This document shows positions 24,823 through 31,388 of a DNA stretch of 31,388 bases, piece after piece. The stretch covers positions 1-31,388 of the forward strand of contig UQJT01000033.1 of assembly GCA_900541395.1 (NCBI GenBank), written 5' to 3'. Each line of letters opens with the position of its first letter. Position 1 is the first letter of the stretch. A program made the position numbers and the translations under genes. The notes under the pieces were generated by a model, which saw only the letters and a program-made list of their open reading frames with translations, was not told the DNA's origin and did no database searches. The DNA is from an uncultured Desulfovibrio sp. GTDB lineage: Bacteria > Desulfobacterota > Desulfovibrionia > Desulfovibrionales > Desulfovibrionaceae.

Positions 24823-24855
24823 AATGACAAAGCCCGCCAGGCGGGCTTTGTCATT
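24823..24855 (-). terminator. Bidirectional intrinsic terminator
   Basis: AATGACAAAGCCCGCC (24823-24838) and GGCGGGCTTTGTCATT (24840-24855) form a perfect 16-bp stem. Leftward, GG-TTTTT follows, a good U-tract for the sulfotransferase transcript. Rightward it can end the alkyltransferase transcript. Confidence 0.8.
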
Positions 24856-24907
24856 TGTCCGGAGAGCGCGCCCGCAGGGGCGCGCTCCTGAAAACCGGCA
24901 GCCGAAT

Positions 24908-26305
24908 TTACTTCTTGGCCGGAACGGGCACGGTTTCGCACTTGGCGAAGATTTCCACCCAGTTCGGGGAACCGGCGGGCATCAGGTCACGCTTGGGGCT
25001 CATGTCCTTGCCCTGGAAGCCGGGCCATTCGGGGGTGTAGCGCAGGGCCTTGTGGATGCCGTCGCCATTGCCGCCGTGGCCGTTGGCCAGAGCGTACACC
25101 TTATCCTGCTTGACCGGGTTGACGTATTCCCACACGATGTTCTTGTCCTTGGTCACTTCGATGATGTGGCCGGGGGTGGTCGTCGTGATGAGCCAGTTGC
25201 CGTTGGCCAGCTTCTGCGCGCCGTCCTGGAAGGCGGAATAGAAGTTGCTGGCGGCGGCGCCTACGCCCATGGGAGCCCACTGCCAGACAATCTTGCTGGT
25301 CTTGGGATCGAGCTCCACGGCGCGGGTGTAGTTGCCGGAAGGACGGTAGCAGCCGTTATCCATGATGGTGATGGTGCCTTCGGGCGTCCAGTCGGGAGCG
25401 TGGGGGCCCCACAATTGCTGGTCGCCGTCCTTGGCGTAACCCCAGGGGTATTCGCCCTGACCGTAGTTGGCGGGGTTGCCCCAGCGGTATTTGATGCCGC
25501 CGTCGCTCTTGTAGTCGATGACGAATACTTCGCCGAGGTTGCGCGAGGTGATGGCCACTTCATTGGTCTTGGGGTTGTAGGCCACGCCGTTGAAGTGCGT
25601 CCAGTCCGGACCGGCCAGAACGCGCATGATGTTGCCCAGATCGCAGAAGGCGTTGATGTCGAGCTGGTCGGGGCCGGTGCCCACGTGATCCCACACGCGC
25701 CATTCCCACACGGTCTTGCCGGTGCCGTGCTCCACTTCGCGGACCACATCGGGCCAGATGCCCTGCACCATCTTGTCGCCCATCTTCACGCCGTCTTTGA
25801 ACAGAGTGCGGCCCTTCTTGTTGGGATCAAGGCCCTTGGCGATGGCGTCGTCGTAGCTGCGGTATTCCCACACCAGAAGCAGCACGTTGCCGTTGGGCAT
25901 GACTTCAAAGGTATGATGCGACACTTCTTTGTCGGGGGTGTAGCACTTGTATTCCCACACCTTTTTTCCGGACCAGTCGAATTCTTCCAGCAGACCGGCG
26001 GCGCCGCCGAAGTTGGGACCGGCTTCGGGAATACGGGAATGGCGCAGCATGTTGCCGTTGGGCAGCAGTTCCGCGTAGAAGCAAGGGTATTCGCTCTTCC
26101 ACTCGTTCACGACCTTGCCCTGCATGTCGATCAGATAGGTGGACTTGGAGTTCTGCGGGGCCAGCAGGGTATAGCCCTGCGTAGCGCCTTCCTTGTTCTG
26201 AAGCAGCCCCATGGGACCGGTGAACGCCTCGTACGCGGAAGCCGTGCCGGCCAGGGACATCACGAGCCCCAGGCCCGCCAAAGCGGAAACGACCTTTTTC
26301 ATCAT
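24908..26305 (-). CDS. assT: Periplasmic arylsulfate sulfotransferase, subfamily 1 (copy 1)
   Basis: The protein has 465 residues with a signal peptide ending TASA|YEAF. Repeated LLPNGN, VMPNGN and KLANGN turns mark a beta-propeller. Residues fitting the arylsulfotransferase active site are H237 (DWTHFN), H302 (GPHAPD), R328 (NYTRAV) and candidate histidines H380 (PGHIIEV) and H418 (IHKALRY). Known AssT enzymes move sulfuryl groups from aryl sulfates to phenols in the periplasm without PAPS, through a sulfurylated histidine. AAGGA precedes two adjacent ATG codons, 26305 and 26302, and either may be used. It is last of four leftward family members, with its own likely promoter and a strong terminator. 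Confidence 0.85.
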   Translation of the reverse strand: MMKKVVSALAGLGLVMSLAGTASAYEAFTGPMGLLQNKEGATQGYTLLAPQNSKSTYLIDMQGKVVNEWKSEYPCFYAELLPNGNMLRHSRIPEAGPNFGGAAGLLEEFDWSGKKVWEYKCYTPDKEVSHHTFEVMPNGNVLLLVWEYRSYDDAIAKGLDPNKKGRTLFKDGVKMGDKMVQGIWPDVVREVEHGTGKTVWEWRVWDHVGTGPDQLDINAFCDLGNIMRVLAGPDWTHFNGVAYNPKTNEVAITSRNLGEVFVIDYKSDGGIKYRWGNPANYGQGEYPWGYAKDGDQQLWGPHAPDWTPEGTITIMDNGCYRPSGNYTRAVELDPKTSKIVWQWAPMGVGAAASNFYSAFQDGAQKLANGNWLITTTTPGHIIEVTKDKNIVWEYVNPVKQDKVYALANGHGGNGDGIHKALRYTPEWPGFQGKDMSPKRDLMPAGSPNWVEIFAKCETVPVPAKK

Positions 26306-26403
26306 CAAATCCTTAAAAAAGCTGAAAGGTGACAAAACCAATCTCCCAACCCAAACATTCCAACGCGAAGCACCTCCCCTGTGCCGCCCTTTGCCGCAAA
26401 ATT

Positions 26404-26420
26404 CACAAAGGGCCTTTGTG
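26404..26420. promoter_or_regulatory. Palindrome upstream of sulfotransferase copy 1
   Basis: CACAAAGG-G-CCTTTGTG is a perfect 8-bp inverted repeat with a single central base. It lies about +11 to +27 from the promoter proposed at 26438-26466, a position suited to a repressor. The regulator is unknown. Confidence 0.45.
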
Positions 26421-26437
26421 GACGTTTAGATAACGGT

Positions 26438-26466
26438 ATACTAAAGCTCTTTTTTCCTTTTGTCTA
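26438..26466 (-). promoter_or_regulatory. Candidate sigma-70 promoter of sulfotransferase copy 1
   Basis: On the minus strand TAGACA (26461-26466) and TAGTAT (26438-26443) are 17 bp apart, matching five and four of six consensus bases. It lies in the AT-rich part of the 623-bp gap before the gene. Confidence 0.5.
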
Positions 26467-26842
26467 TGTTTCGCCCACCTTTTTTCGCCCTGTCCGCGGC
26501 GCACGCGAGGCAAGTCGGGCGTCGGCTTCAAAACGGCGCCAAATCCAGCCTTCCCGCCCTTCCGAGCGGCATGCCGAAAAAAGGGATGCCGTAAATCAGG
26601 TCGACTTTCATCCTCTATGTTCTTTTTCACACAATATACAGCAGGACGTTTCGCTGCGAAAGGGCGACGGACGTTCGGAGCGGCGGCGACAGGGCGCACG
26701 CCCGGCTGCTTGGCACCGGTCCGGTATTGACGAAAGCCTGTTCAAAGTCCCCCGCAACGCTTTCCAAAATTCGGAGAGCGCCACGGGGGACCAAAGAAAG
26801 CTTATGTGAGCGGCGTTCAGCCGACGAGCCGCGGCCCTTGCG
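26467..26842. other. Intergenic region between sulfotransferase copies 2 and 1
   Basis: About 375 bases with no convincing gene on either strand. It contains TTTTCACACAA (26624-26634), also found upstream of copy 2. Confidence 0.5.
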
Positions 26843-26875
26843 AGTCCGGCGGCGAGGCCGCCCCGCCGCCGGACT
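26843..26875 (-). terminator. Hairpin after sulfotransferase copy 2
   Basis: AGTCCGGCGGCG (26843-26854) pairs perfectly with CGCCGCCGGACT (26864-26875), loop nine bases. It lies 54 bp past the stop in the leftward direction. No U-tract follows. A small GTCTGT/ACAGAC stem is closer to the stop. Confidence 0.5.
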
Positions 26876-26928
26876 GTGAAAAGCGGCCGCCGTCTGTCCA
26901 CAGACAGCCGCGGTCACGCGGCCCGATC

Positions 26929-28332
26929 TTACCTCTTCTTGGGCAGTTCGCTGGGCGCGGACTGGAACTGCAGCAGTTCCACCCAGTTGGGCGTGCCTTC
27001 GGGCATCAGCTTACGCTTGACGCTCATGTCCTTGCCCGCGAAGCGCGGGTCGTCCTTGGCGTAGCGCAGGCTCTTGTGCACCATGAACTGGCCCGTCTGG
27101 CCATGCTTGCCGGAGGTGGCGTAAACCTTGTTGCCGCGCCCCAGAGGATTGATGAATTCCCACACAATTTCCTTATCGGGCGTGACTTCAATGGTATGAC
27201 CGCCGGTATTGGTGGAAGTGATGAGCCAGTTGCCGTTGGGCAGTTTCTGGCAACCGCCCTGGGTGGCGGTATAGAAGTTGGAAGGCGTGGTGCCCACATC
27301 GGCGGGCCGCCACTGCCACACGATCTTGCCCGTGGTCACATCCACCTCCACCGCGCGGCTGTAGTTGGCGCTGAGGCGGGCATCGCCGTTGTCGAAGATG
27401 GACACGGTGGTATCGCTGGTCCAATCCGGGGCATGGGGTCCGAAGAGTTCGGTATCGCCATCGTCATAGTAACCGGACGGGAACTTGCCTTCGCCGTAGT
27501 TGGCGGGGTTGCCCCAGCGGGACACGATATTGCCCGTCTTTTTATCGATGATGTACACTTCGCCCAAATTGCGCGAGGTGAGGGCCACCTGATCGGTATT
27601 GGGGTTGTAGGACACGCCGTTGAAATGCGTCCAGTCGGGACCGGCCTGGACCGGGCTGCGCTTGGGCGTCAAAAAGACGTTGATATCAATCTTGTCCGGT
27701 CCCTTGCCCAGGTGATCCCACACGTGCCATTCCCATACGGTTTCGCCCTGGCGGTTGATTTCCCGCACGAAGTCGGGCCAGATGCCTTCCACCATGCGGC
27801 CGTTAATTTTCATGCCGTCTTTAAACACGCTGTGACCGGGCAAATTGACATCGCGTCCGGCCTTTACCATTTCGTCGTAGCTTTTGTGCTCCCAACCGAG
27901 CAGCATGTAGTTGCCGTTGGGCATAACCTCAAACGTGTGGTGCGACACTTCCACGCCCGGCGTGAACATCTTATATTCCCACACCTTGTTGCCGGACCAG
28001 TCATATTCCTGCAAAACGCCGGATACGCCGCCATAGGCAGGCCAGGCGTCGGGCAGGCGGCCATGCCGGATCAGATTGCCGTTCGGCAAAAGTTCACTAT
28101 AAAAAGGCGTGGTGTCGCACGTCCATTCATTGATGATATTACCGTCCATATCCATGAGATATGTAACATTGGTCTGCAAAGGAGCGACAAGGGTGTAGCC
28201 GTCAAAAGCTTTGCTTTTATCGCTGTACAAAAGCCCCAGAGGACCGCTGAACGCCTCATAGGCAGCAGCGGGCGCGGAGCAGACGAAGGACAGGGCCAAA
28301 GCCGCGGCCGCGCCTTTCCACATGCGTTTCAT
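26929..28332 (-). CDS. assT: Periplasmic arylsulfate sulfotransferase, subfamily 1 (copy 2)
   Basis: The protein has 467 residues with a signal peptide ending APAAA|YEAF. It aligns along its whole length with the copy at 24908-26305 (shared blocks VSHHTFEVMPNGN, DWTHFNG, SRNLGEV, RWGNPANYG). The same candidate active-site residues are kept: H236, H300, R326, H379 and H419. A longer in-frame start at 28425 exists, but the ATG at 28332 has GGGAG close upstream and starts a clean signal peptide. It is separated from its neighbours by 458 and 623 bp, so it is probably transcribed alone. The donor and acceptor phenols are unknown; two copies suggest different substrates. Confidence 0.85.
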   Translation of the reverse strand: MKRMWKGAAAALALSFVCSAPAAAYEAFSGPLGLLYSDKSKAFDGYTLVAPLQTNVTYLMDMDGNIINEWTCDTTPFYSELLPNGNLIRHGRLPDAWPAYGGVSGVLQEYDWSGNKVWEYKMFTPGVEVSHHTFEVMPNGNYMLLGWEHKSYDEMVKAGRDVNLPGHSVFKDGMKINGRMVEGIWPDFVREINRQGETVWEWHVWDHLGKGPDKIDINVFLTPKRSPVQAGPDWTHFNGVSYNPNTDQVALTSRNLGEVYIIDKKTGNIVSRWGNPANYGEGKFPSGYYDDGDTELFGPHAPDWTSDTTVSIFDNGDARLSANYSRAVEVDVTTGKIVWQWRPADVGTTPSNFYTATQGGCQKLPNGNWLITSTNTGGHTIEVTPDKEIVWEFINPLGRGNKVYATSGKHGQTGQFMVHKSLRYAKDDPRFAGKDMSVKRKLMPEGTPNWVELLQFQSAPSELPKKR

Positions 28333-28755
28333 ACACTCTCCCATAGTTAAACGCCTGTTGAATCCGGGGCGCGCCCGTCGGGCGAACGCCGGAAAAATGG
28401 AGGGCCGGACCGTCCGGTCCTCCAAAAAGCCGAAACGGATTAAGTTTGAAATACTCCATCAAGTCAAATGGACTCCGCGCGCAACCGCAAGGCATGCGGA
28501 CAAAAGCGGAGGGAAGCGGCAAGTTCGAGCGGCAGAGCATCTGTTCCGGTATGGAGAACTTCAAGGTTAATTTGCTTCAATCAAAGCGCACGTCATGCAT
28601 CTTTTCACACAAGAGTGAACAAATTATCTTTTATCAGGTATTACTTCACTTTTATTAGAATAATGATAAAAAAAGAGCAAAAGAATCTAAAAAAGGCGGG
28701 TCGATTCAAGACTGCAACTATCTGTGCTTGTACCTTGAATAAACCCGTCTTTCAT
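28333..28755. other. AT-rich intergenic region upstream of sulfotransferase copy 2
   Basis: No gene seen. The stretch 28600-28720 is markedly AT-rich and should hold the copy 2 promoter, though no convincing -35/-10 pair stands out. A TTCAC-N6-GTGAA inverted repeat lies at 28604-28619, inside a TTTTCACACAA sequence that also occurs at 26624. Confidence 0.5.
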
Positions 28756-28781
28756 TTCCGGCGGGGTTATCCCCGCCGGAA
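28756..28781 (-). terminator. Hairpin after the second exported HhH gene
   Basis: TTCCGGCGGGG and CCCCGCCGGAA form a perfect 11-bp stem with a TTAT loop, nine bases past the stop at 28791. No U-tract follows leftward. Confidence 0.6.
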
Positions 28782-28790
28782 GGTTAAGGC

Positions 28791-29108
28791 CTAGTAGCCC
28801 TTCATGCCGGGCATGCTGGAGGGATCAAACAGCAGGTCGTCGCCGTCTTCGATGGGATAGAGCTGCTGAATGAGCTGGGGAGTGACGCCGGGCACCTTGC
28901 CGAGGTCGGCTTCAGTCTTGATGGGAGTGGTGGCGCGGTAGGTCACGATGGCGTCGGCCACTTCCTTGGGCAGGGTGATGCCTTCTTCCTTGGCGGCGGC
29001 GATCATTTCGTCGGCGGAGGACTTGTTGAAGCTGAAGGAACCGGCCATAGCGGGAGCGGCAAAGGCGACAGTCAGGGCCAGAGCGGCCACAATGGTTTTA
29101 ATGTTCAT
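28791..29108 (-). CDS. Small exported helix-hairpin-helix protein within the sulfotransferase array
   Basis: The protein has 105 residues. A signal peptide ends at APAMA|GSFS. The mature part has a degenerate ComEA/PsbU-like helix-hairpin-helix: FNKSSADEMIAAA, LPKEVADAIVTYR, then KTEADLGKVPGVTPQLIQQL, and a short Asp/Pro/Met-rich tail. AGGAG precedes the ATG. It lies 100 bp after sulfotransferase copy 3 and 458 bp before copy 2, in the same orientation, with GC-rich hairpins on both sides. The HhH repeats are more diverged than in the 100-aa protein at 16060-16362. A protein-binding rather than DNA-binding role in the periplasm is inferred from the context. Confidence 0.82.
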   Translation of the reverse strand: MNIKTIVAALALTVAFAAPAMAGSFSFNKSSADEMIAAAKEEGITLPKEVADAIVTYRATTPIKTEADLGKVPGVTPQLIQQLYPIEDGDDLLFDPSSMPGMKGY

Positions 29109-29151
29109 GTGGATTTCTCCTTTAGGAATGAATGGTGTATTGCCGACAGGC

Positions 29152-29199
29152 GGCCCGCCCCACGGGGGCGGGCCCGAAGCCGGGGCGAGTTGCCCCGGC
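29152..29199 (-). terminator. Double hairpin after sulfotransferase copy 3
   Basis: GCCGGGGC/GCCCCGGC (29179-29199) and GGCCCGCCCC/GGGGCGGGCC (29152-29174) follow the stop at 29209 leftward. The first closely resembles the hairpin after copy 4 at 30764-30787. Confidence 0.55.
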
Positions 29200-29208
29200 C
29201 TGCCATCA

Positions 29209-30708
29209 TTATTTAGCCGCGGGGCGGTTTACGACCCACGGGTCATCGAACTGCACGGTAGCGCGCTGGTCGATAACAGGCTTGAAGTTGGGCACATTGC
29301 CGTTGTCGTCGGGCAGCATGATGAAGGAAGCGGGTTCGGAAGGCGCGGTGACCGGCACTTCCACGGGCTTCGTGAGCTGCGGCACATAGTCGTAGGGCAC
29401 GGCATACGCGCGATAGGTGTAGCTGTGCTTCATAAACGGCGTAAAGTTATAGGGATTGCGGTATTCCCACACGATTTCGCCGTCGGTGGTGACTTCAAAG
29501 ATGCGGCTGCACGCGCCTTCGGTAATCATGGTGTTGCCGTTGGGCAGGCGCTGGGCGATGGAAATGAAGGGAGAGAAGAAGAAGCGGTAACCGAACTGGG
29601 AACCCGATACCTTCTCCGCAGGAGCCGAATATTCCCACACGATCTTTCTGGTGATGGGATCAAACTCGATGATCCGGCTCCAGGCATGGCCCTGAGAGTC
29701 CTTGTACAGGTCGTCCTCAAGCGGGCCGCCGTTGTCGAAAATCAGGATGTTGCCGGCGCCGGGCAGCCCCTTGGGAATCATGTGCGTGCCGTGTACGCCG
29801 GTGATGGGGCCGAGGTCGCTGTCCTGCCCCACAAAGGGAGGAGTGACCTGCCACACGATGTCGCCGGTCTTGTGGTCGATGATGAACAGGTGCGAAGAGT
29901 TGCGGCTGTCGCAGATGATGTTGTCGGGATGGAAGCGCTTGTCGCCCTTGTCGTACCACTTGTTGGGGCCGAGCCAGGAGGCGCAGTTGATGTGCAGCCA
30001 GTCCACGCCGCCGTGCTGCTTACCCAGGAAAGGCAGAGCCTTGATATGGTTCTTGGCGGCTTCGGTGAAGCCGAACTGATCGAAATGATCGCTGGCGTGC
30101 CACTTCCAGACAACGTCGCCCTTCTTGTCCACGATGTAGATCACGTCGTCCAGCAGCATCTGGCTGTTGATTTTGGGGTTGGCCACATTGTCGTGGGCCA
30201 GCACCAGCATCTTGCCGTCCAGCTTGGGCTTGGAACCGGGGGCGTAATAACCGGTGGAACTGCCTTCAAGCTGGAAATCATGGTGCTGACGGGACACGGA
30301 ATAGGTGCCGTCGGCATTGGCGGGCTGACCTTTTTCGCCTTTGTCCACTTTCTGCCAACCGTTGAACTGGCGGACGATGTTGCCGTCAAAGTCCAGAATG
30401 GCCAGAGTATTGGAGTCCTGAAAACCCGTGCTCAGTCCCGGATACAGGGAAACGCCCACATGGCCGCCGGGGAACACCTTGGCCGGGAAGCCCTGGCCGC
30501 CCTTCACATCCCATTCCTTGACCAGGTTGCCGTTGCGGTCGATCAACTTGGCCGAACCGCTGCCGGCGAGAATGACATAACTGTTCCATGCCTTGGCCGG
30601 GTTATACTGGATGGTGCCCATGGGAATGACGGCGGTGTCCGCCTGAGCCATGCCGGAGCACGCGAGGACCGCGCCGAGGCCGAGGGCCAGAGACTTGATC
30701 AACTTCAT
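29209..30708 (-). CDS. Exported arylsulfotransferase-family protein, subfamily 2 (copy 3)
   Basis: The protein has 499 residues with a signal peptide ending GMAQA|DTAV. The ATG at 30708 has GAGG five bases upstream. Beta-propeller turns (DFDGNIV, RLPNGN, TTDGEIVWEY) and the active-site-like segments DWLHIN (H239), GVHGTHMIP (H306, H309) and SRIIEF (R345) place it in the arylsulfotransferase family. It differs from copies 1 and 2: the GHIIEV histidine is replaced (ACSRIFEV), and the late IHKALRY-type histidine region reads SYTYRAYAV. It may use another nucleophile, another substrate, or not be a transferase. The partial gene at 30806-31388 is a very close tandem copy. Confidence 0.8.
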   Translation of the reverse strand: MKLIKSLALGLGAVLACSGMAQADTAVIPMGTIQYNPAKAWNSYVILAGSGSAKLIDRNGNLVKEWDVKGGQGFPAKVFPGGHVGVSLYPGLSTGFQDSNTLAILDFDGNIVRQFNGWQKVDKGEKGQPANADGTYSVSRQHHDFQLEGSSTGYYAPGSKPKLDGKMLVLAHDNVANPKINSQMLLDDVIYIVDKKGDVVWKWHASDHFDQFGFTEAAKNHIKALPFLGKQHGGVDWLHINCASWLGPNKWYDKGDKRFHPDNIICDSRNSSHLFIIDHKTGDIVWQVTPPFVGQDSDLGPITGVHGTHMIPKGLPGAGNILIFDNGGPLEDDLYKDSQGHAWSRIIEFDPITRKIVWEYSAPAEKVSGSQFGYRFFFSPFISIAQRLPNGNTMITEGACSRIFEVTTDGEIVWEYRNPYNFTPFMKHSYTYRAYAVPYDYVPQLTKPVEVPVTAPSEPASFIMLPDDNGNVPNFKPVIDQRATVQFDDPWVVNRPAAK

Positions 30709-30763
30709 ACAAACCTCTTTTAAGTTAGCGGCCATATCCATATCTCAGAGGAGCCGACGGAAA

Positions 30764-30787
30764 CCGGGGCGGGTTGCCCTGCCCCGG
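30764..30787 (-). terminator. Hairpin after sulfotransferase copy 4
   Basis: CCGGGGC (30764-30770) and GCCCCGG (30781-30787) enclose GGGTTGCCCT. The surrounding bases match those after copy 3, including CATCATT before the stop, so the duplicated unit includes this site. Confidence 0.5.
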
Positions 30788-30805
30788 CCGCTCATCATTT
30801 CATCA

Positions 30806-31388
30806 CTACTTGGCCGCGGGGCGGTTTATGACCCACGGTTCTTCAAACAGCACGGTGGGGCGCTGGTCGAGAACGGGCTTGTAGTTGGGGAGATTGCCGT
30901 TGTCGTCGGGCATCATGACGAAGGAACGGGGGAACGCCGGAGCGGAAACCGGCACTTCCACGGGCTTCGTAAGCTGCGGCACGTAGTCGTAGGGCACGGC
31001 GTAGGCGCGGTAGGTATAACCGGTCGACATGCTGTGCGTATCCCGCGCGGCGGGCATGTTGTTATACGGGTTGCGGTATTCCCACACGATTTCGCCCTCG
31101 GTGGTGACTTCAAAGATGCGGCTGCACGCGCCTTCGGTAATCATGGTGTTGCCGTTGGGCAGGCGCTGGGCGATGGAAATGAAGGGCGAGAAGAAGAAGC
31201 GATAGCCGAAGTTGCCGCCGCCTACTTTCTGAGTGGGGGCGGAGTATTCCCACACGATCTTCTTGGTGATGGGATCAAATTCGATGACGCGGCTCCAGGC
31301 GTGGGCCTGAGTGTCCTTGTACAAGTCGCCGGGAAGCGGGCCGCCGTTGTCGAAAATCAGGATGTTGCCGGCGCCGGGCAGCCCCTTG
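30806..31388 (-). CDS. Exported arylsulfotransferase-family protein, subfamily 2 (copy 4, partial)
   Basis: Only the C-terminal ~194 residues are in the window; the frame stays open to its last base (reading LPGAGNILIFDNGG). It is nearly collinear with copy 3 and mostly identical, for example FFFSPFISIAQRLPNGNTMI and PYDYVPQLTKPVEVPV. It differs by a short insertion after NPYN (about six residues) and by scattered substitutions. As in copy 3, the segment ACSRIFEV lacks the histidine seen in copies 1 and 2. It lies 97 bp upstream of copy 3 in the same direction, so the two may share a promoter outside the window. Confidence 0.82.
   Translation of the reverse strand, partial: KGLPGAGNILIFDNGGPLPGDLYKDTQAHAWSRVIEFDPITKKIVWEYSAPTQKVGGGNFGYRFFFSPFISIAQRLPNGNTMITEGACSRIFEVTTEGEIVWEYRNPYNNMPAARDTHSMSTGYTYRAYAVPYDYVPQLTKPVEVPVSAPAFPRSFVMMPDDNGNLPNYKPVLDQRPTVLFEEPWVINRPAAK

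Noticed and set aside
24737..28350. Plus-strand frames of 531 and 514 codons opposite sulfotransferase copies 1 and 2
   Set aside because: They resemble each other only because the sulfotransferase genes beneath them are paralogues; no start signals or domains.
28948..30723. Long plus-strand open frame (591 codons) opposite sulfotransferase copy 3
   Set aside because: The protein is Val/Gly/His-rich antisense translation. The minus strand has a signal peptide, propeller motifs and a ribosome binding site.

Overview
The window is GC-rich bacterial chromosome with dense short genes and many strong GC-rich hairpins. It carries a RACo-like ASKHA ferredoxin-family protein, a ferredoxin-thioredoxin reductase catalytic subunit, an orphan formate-dehydrogenase-type cytochrome b, a three-subunit molybdenum hydroxylase and an array of periplasmic arylsulfate sulfotransferases. 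This mix suggests an anaerobe, most likely a sulfate- or sulfonate-respiring member of the Desulfovibrionaceae (Desulfovibrio, Bilophila or Mailhella type). The taxonomic call is an inference from gene content. No tRNA, rRNA, CRISPR array or transposase was seen.

Region 1 (1-8462) is mostly housekeeping or accessory metabolism: the 3' end of an ASKHA/DUF4445 protein overlapping an Rsm22-type methyltransferase-like protein; a divergent TetR-MATE efflux pair with a palindromic operator region; a radical SAM/SPASM protein whose reading frame runs 134 bp into a YheT-type hydrolase; and a thiol-redox pair (membrane-anchored glutaredoxin plus FTR catalytic chain) followed by a TIGR04076 protein. 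Region 2 (8678-10763) holds a small SAM methyltransferase and an exported histidine acid phosphatase. Two related intergenic repeats (6861-7150 and 10768-10915) show an occupied and an empty site for a 149-bp multi-hairpin element.

Region 3 (11361-18777) is the least familiar part. A 976-residue exported protein with an internal duplication is followed by a YeiH-like membrane protein (putative sulfate-exporter family) and two tiny membrane proteins (50 and 67 aa) in one tight operon. Next come an exported ComEA-like helix-hairpin-helix protein, an orphan cytochrome b and an NtrC-type sigma-54 response regulator with no partner kinase in view. A GG-N10-GC sigma-54-like element lies upstream of the 976-aa gene.

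Region 4 (18779-24604) has a hairpin-rich non-coding stretch, then a leftward molybdenum hydroxylase operon (FAD, 2Fe-2S and Mo-cofactor subunits) behind a good sigma-70-type promoter flanked by a 9-bp inverted repeat, and a rightward tandem pair of O6-alkylguanine-DNA alkyltransferase genes. Region 5 (24823-31388) is a leftward array of four exported arylsulfotransferase-family proteins: two of one subfamily, and two of another that look like a recent tandem duplication. A second exported helix-hairpin-helix protein lies in the middle.

Together, regions 3 and 5 suggest a periplasmic sulfuryl-transfer or sulfoxyanion system with exported helix-hairpin-helix proteins as a shared part. The individual family calls rest on visible motifs. 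The idea that these modules form one system is inference.
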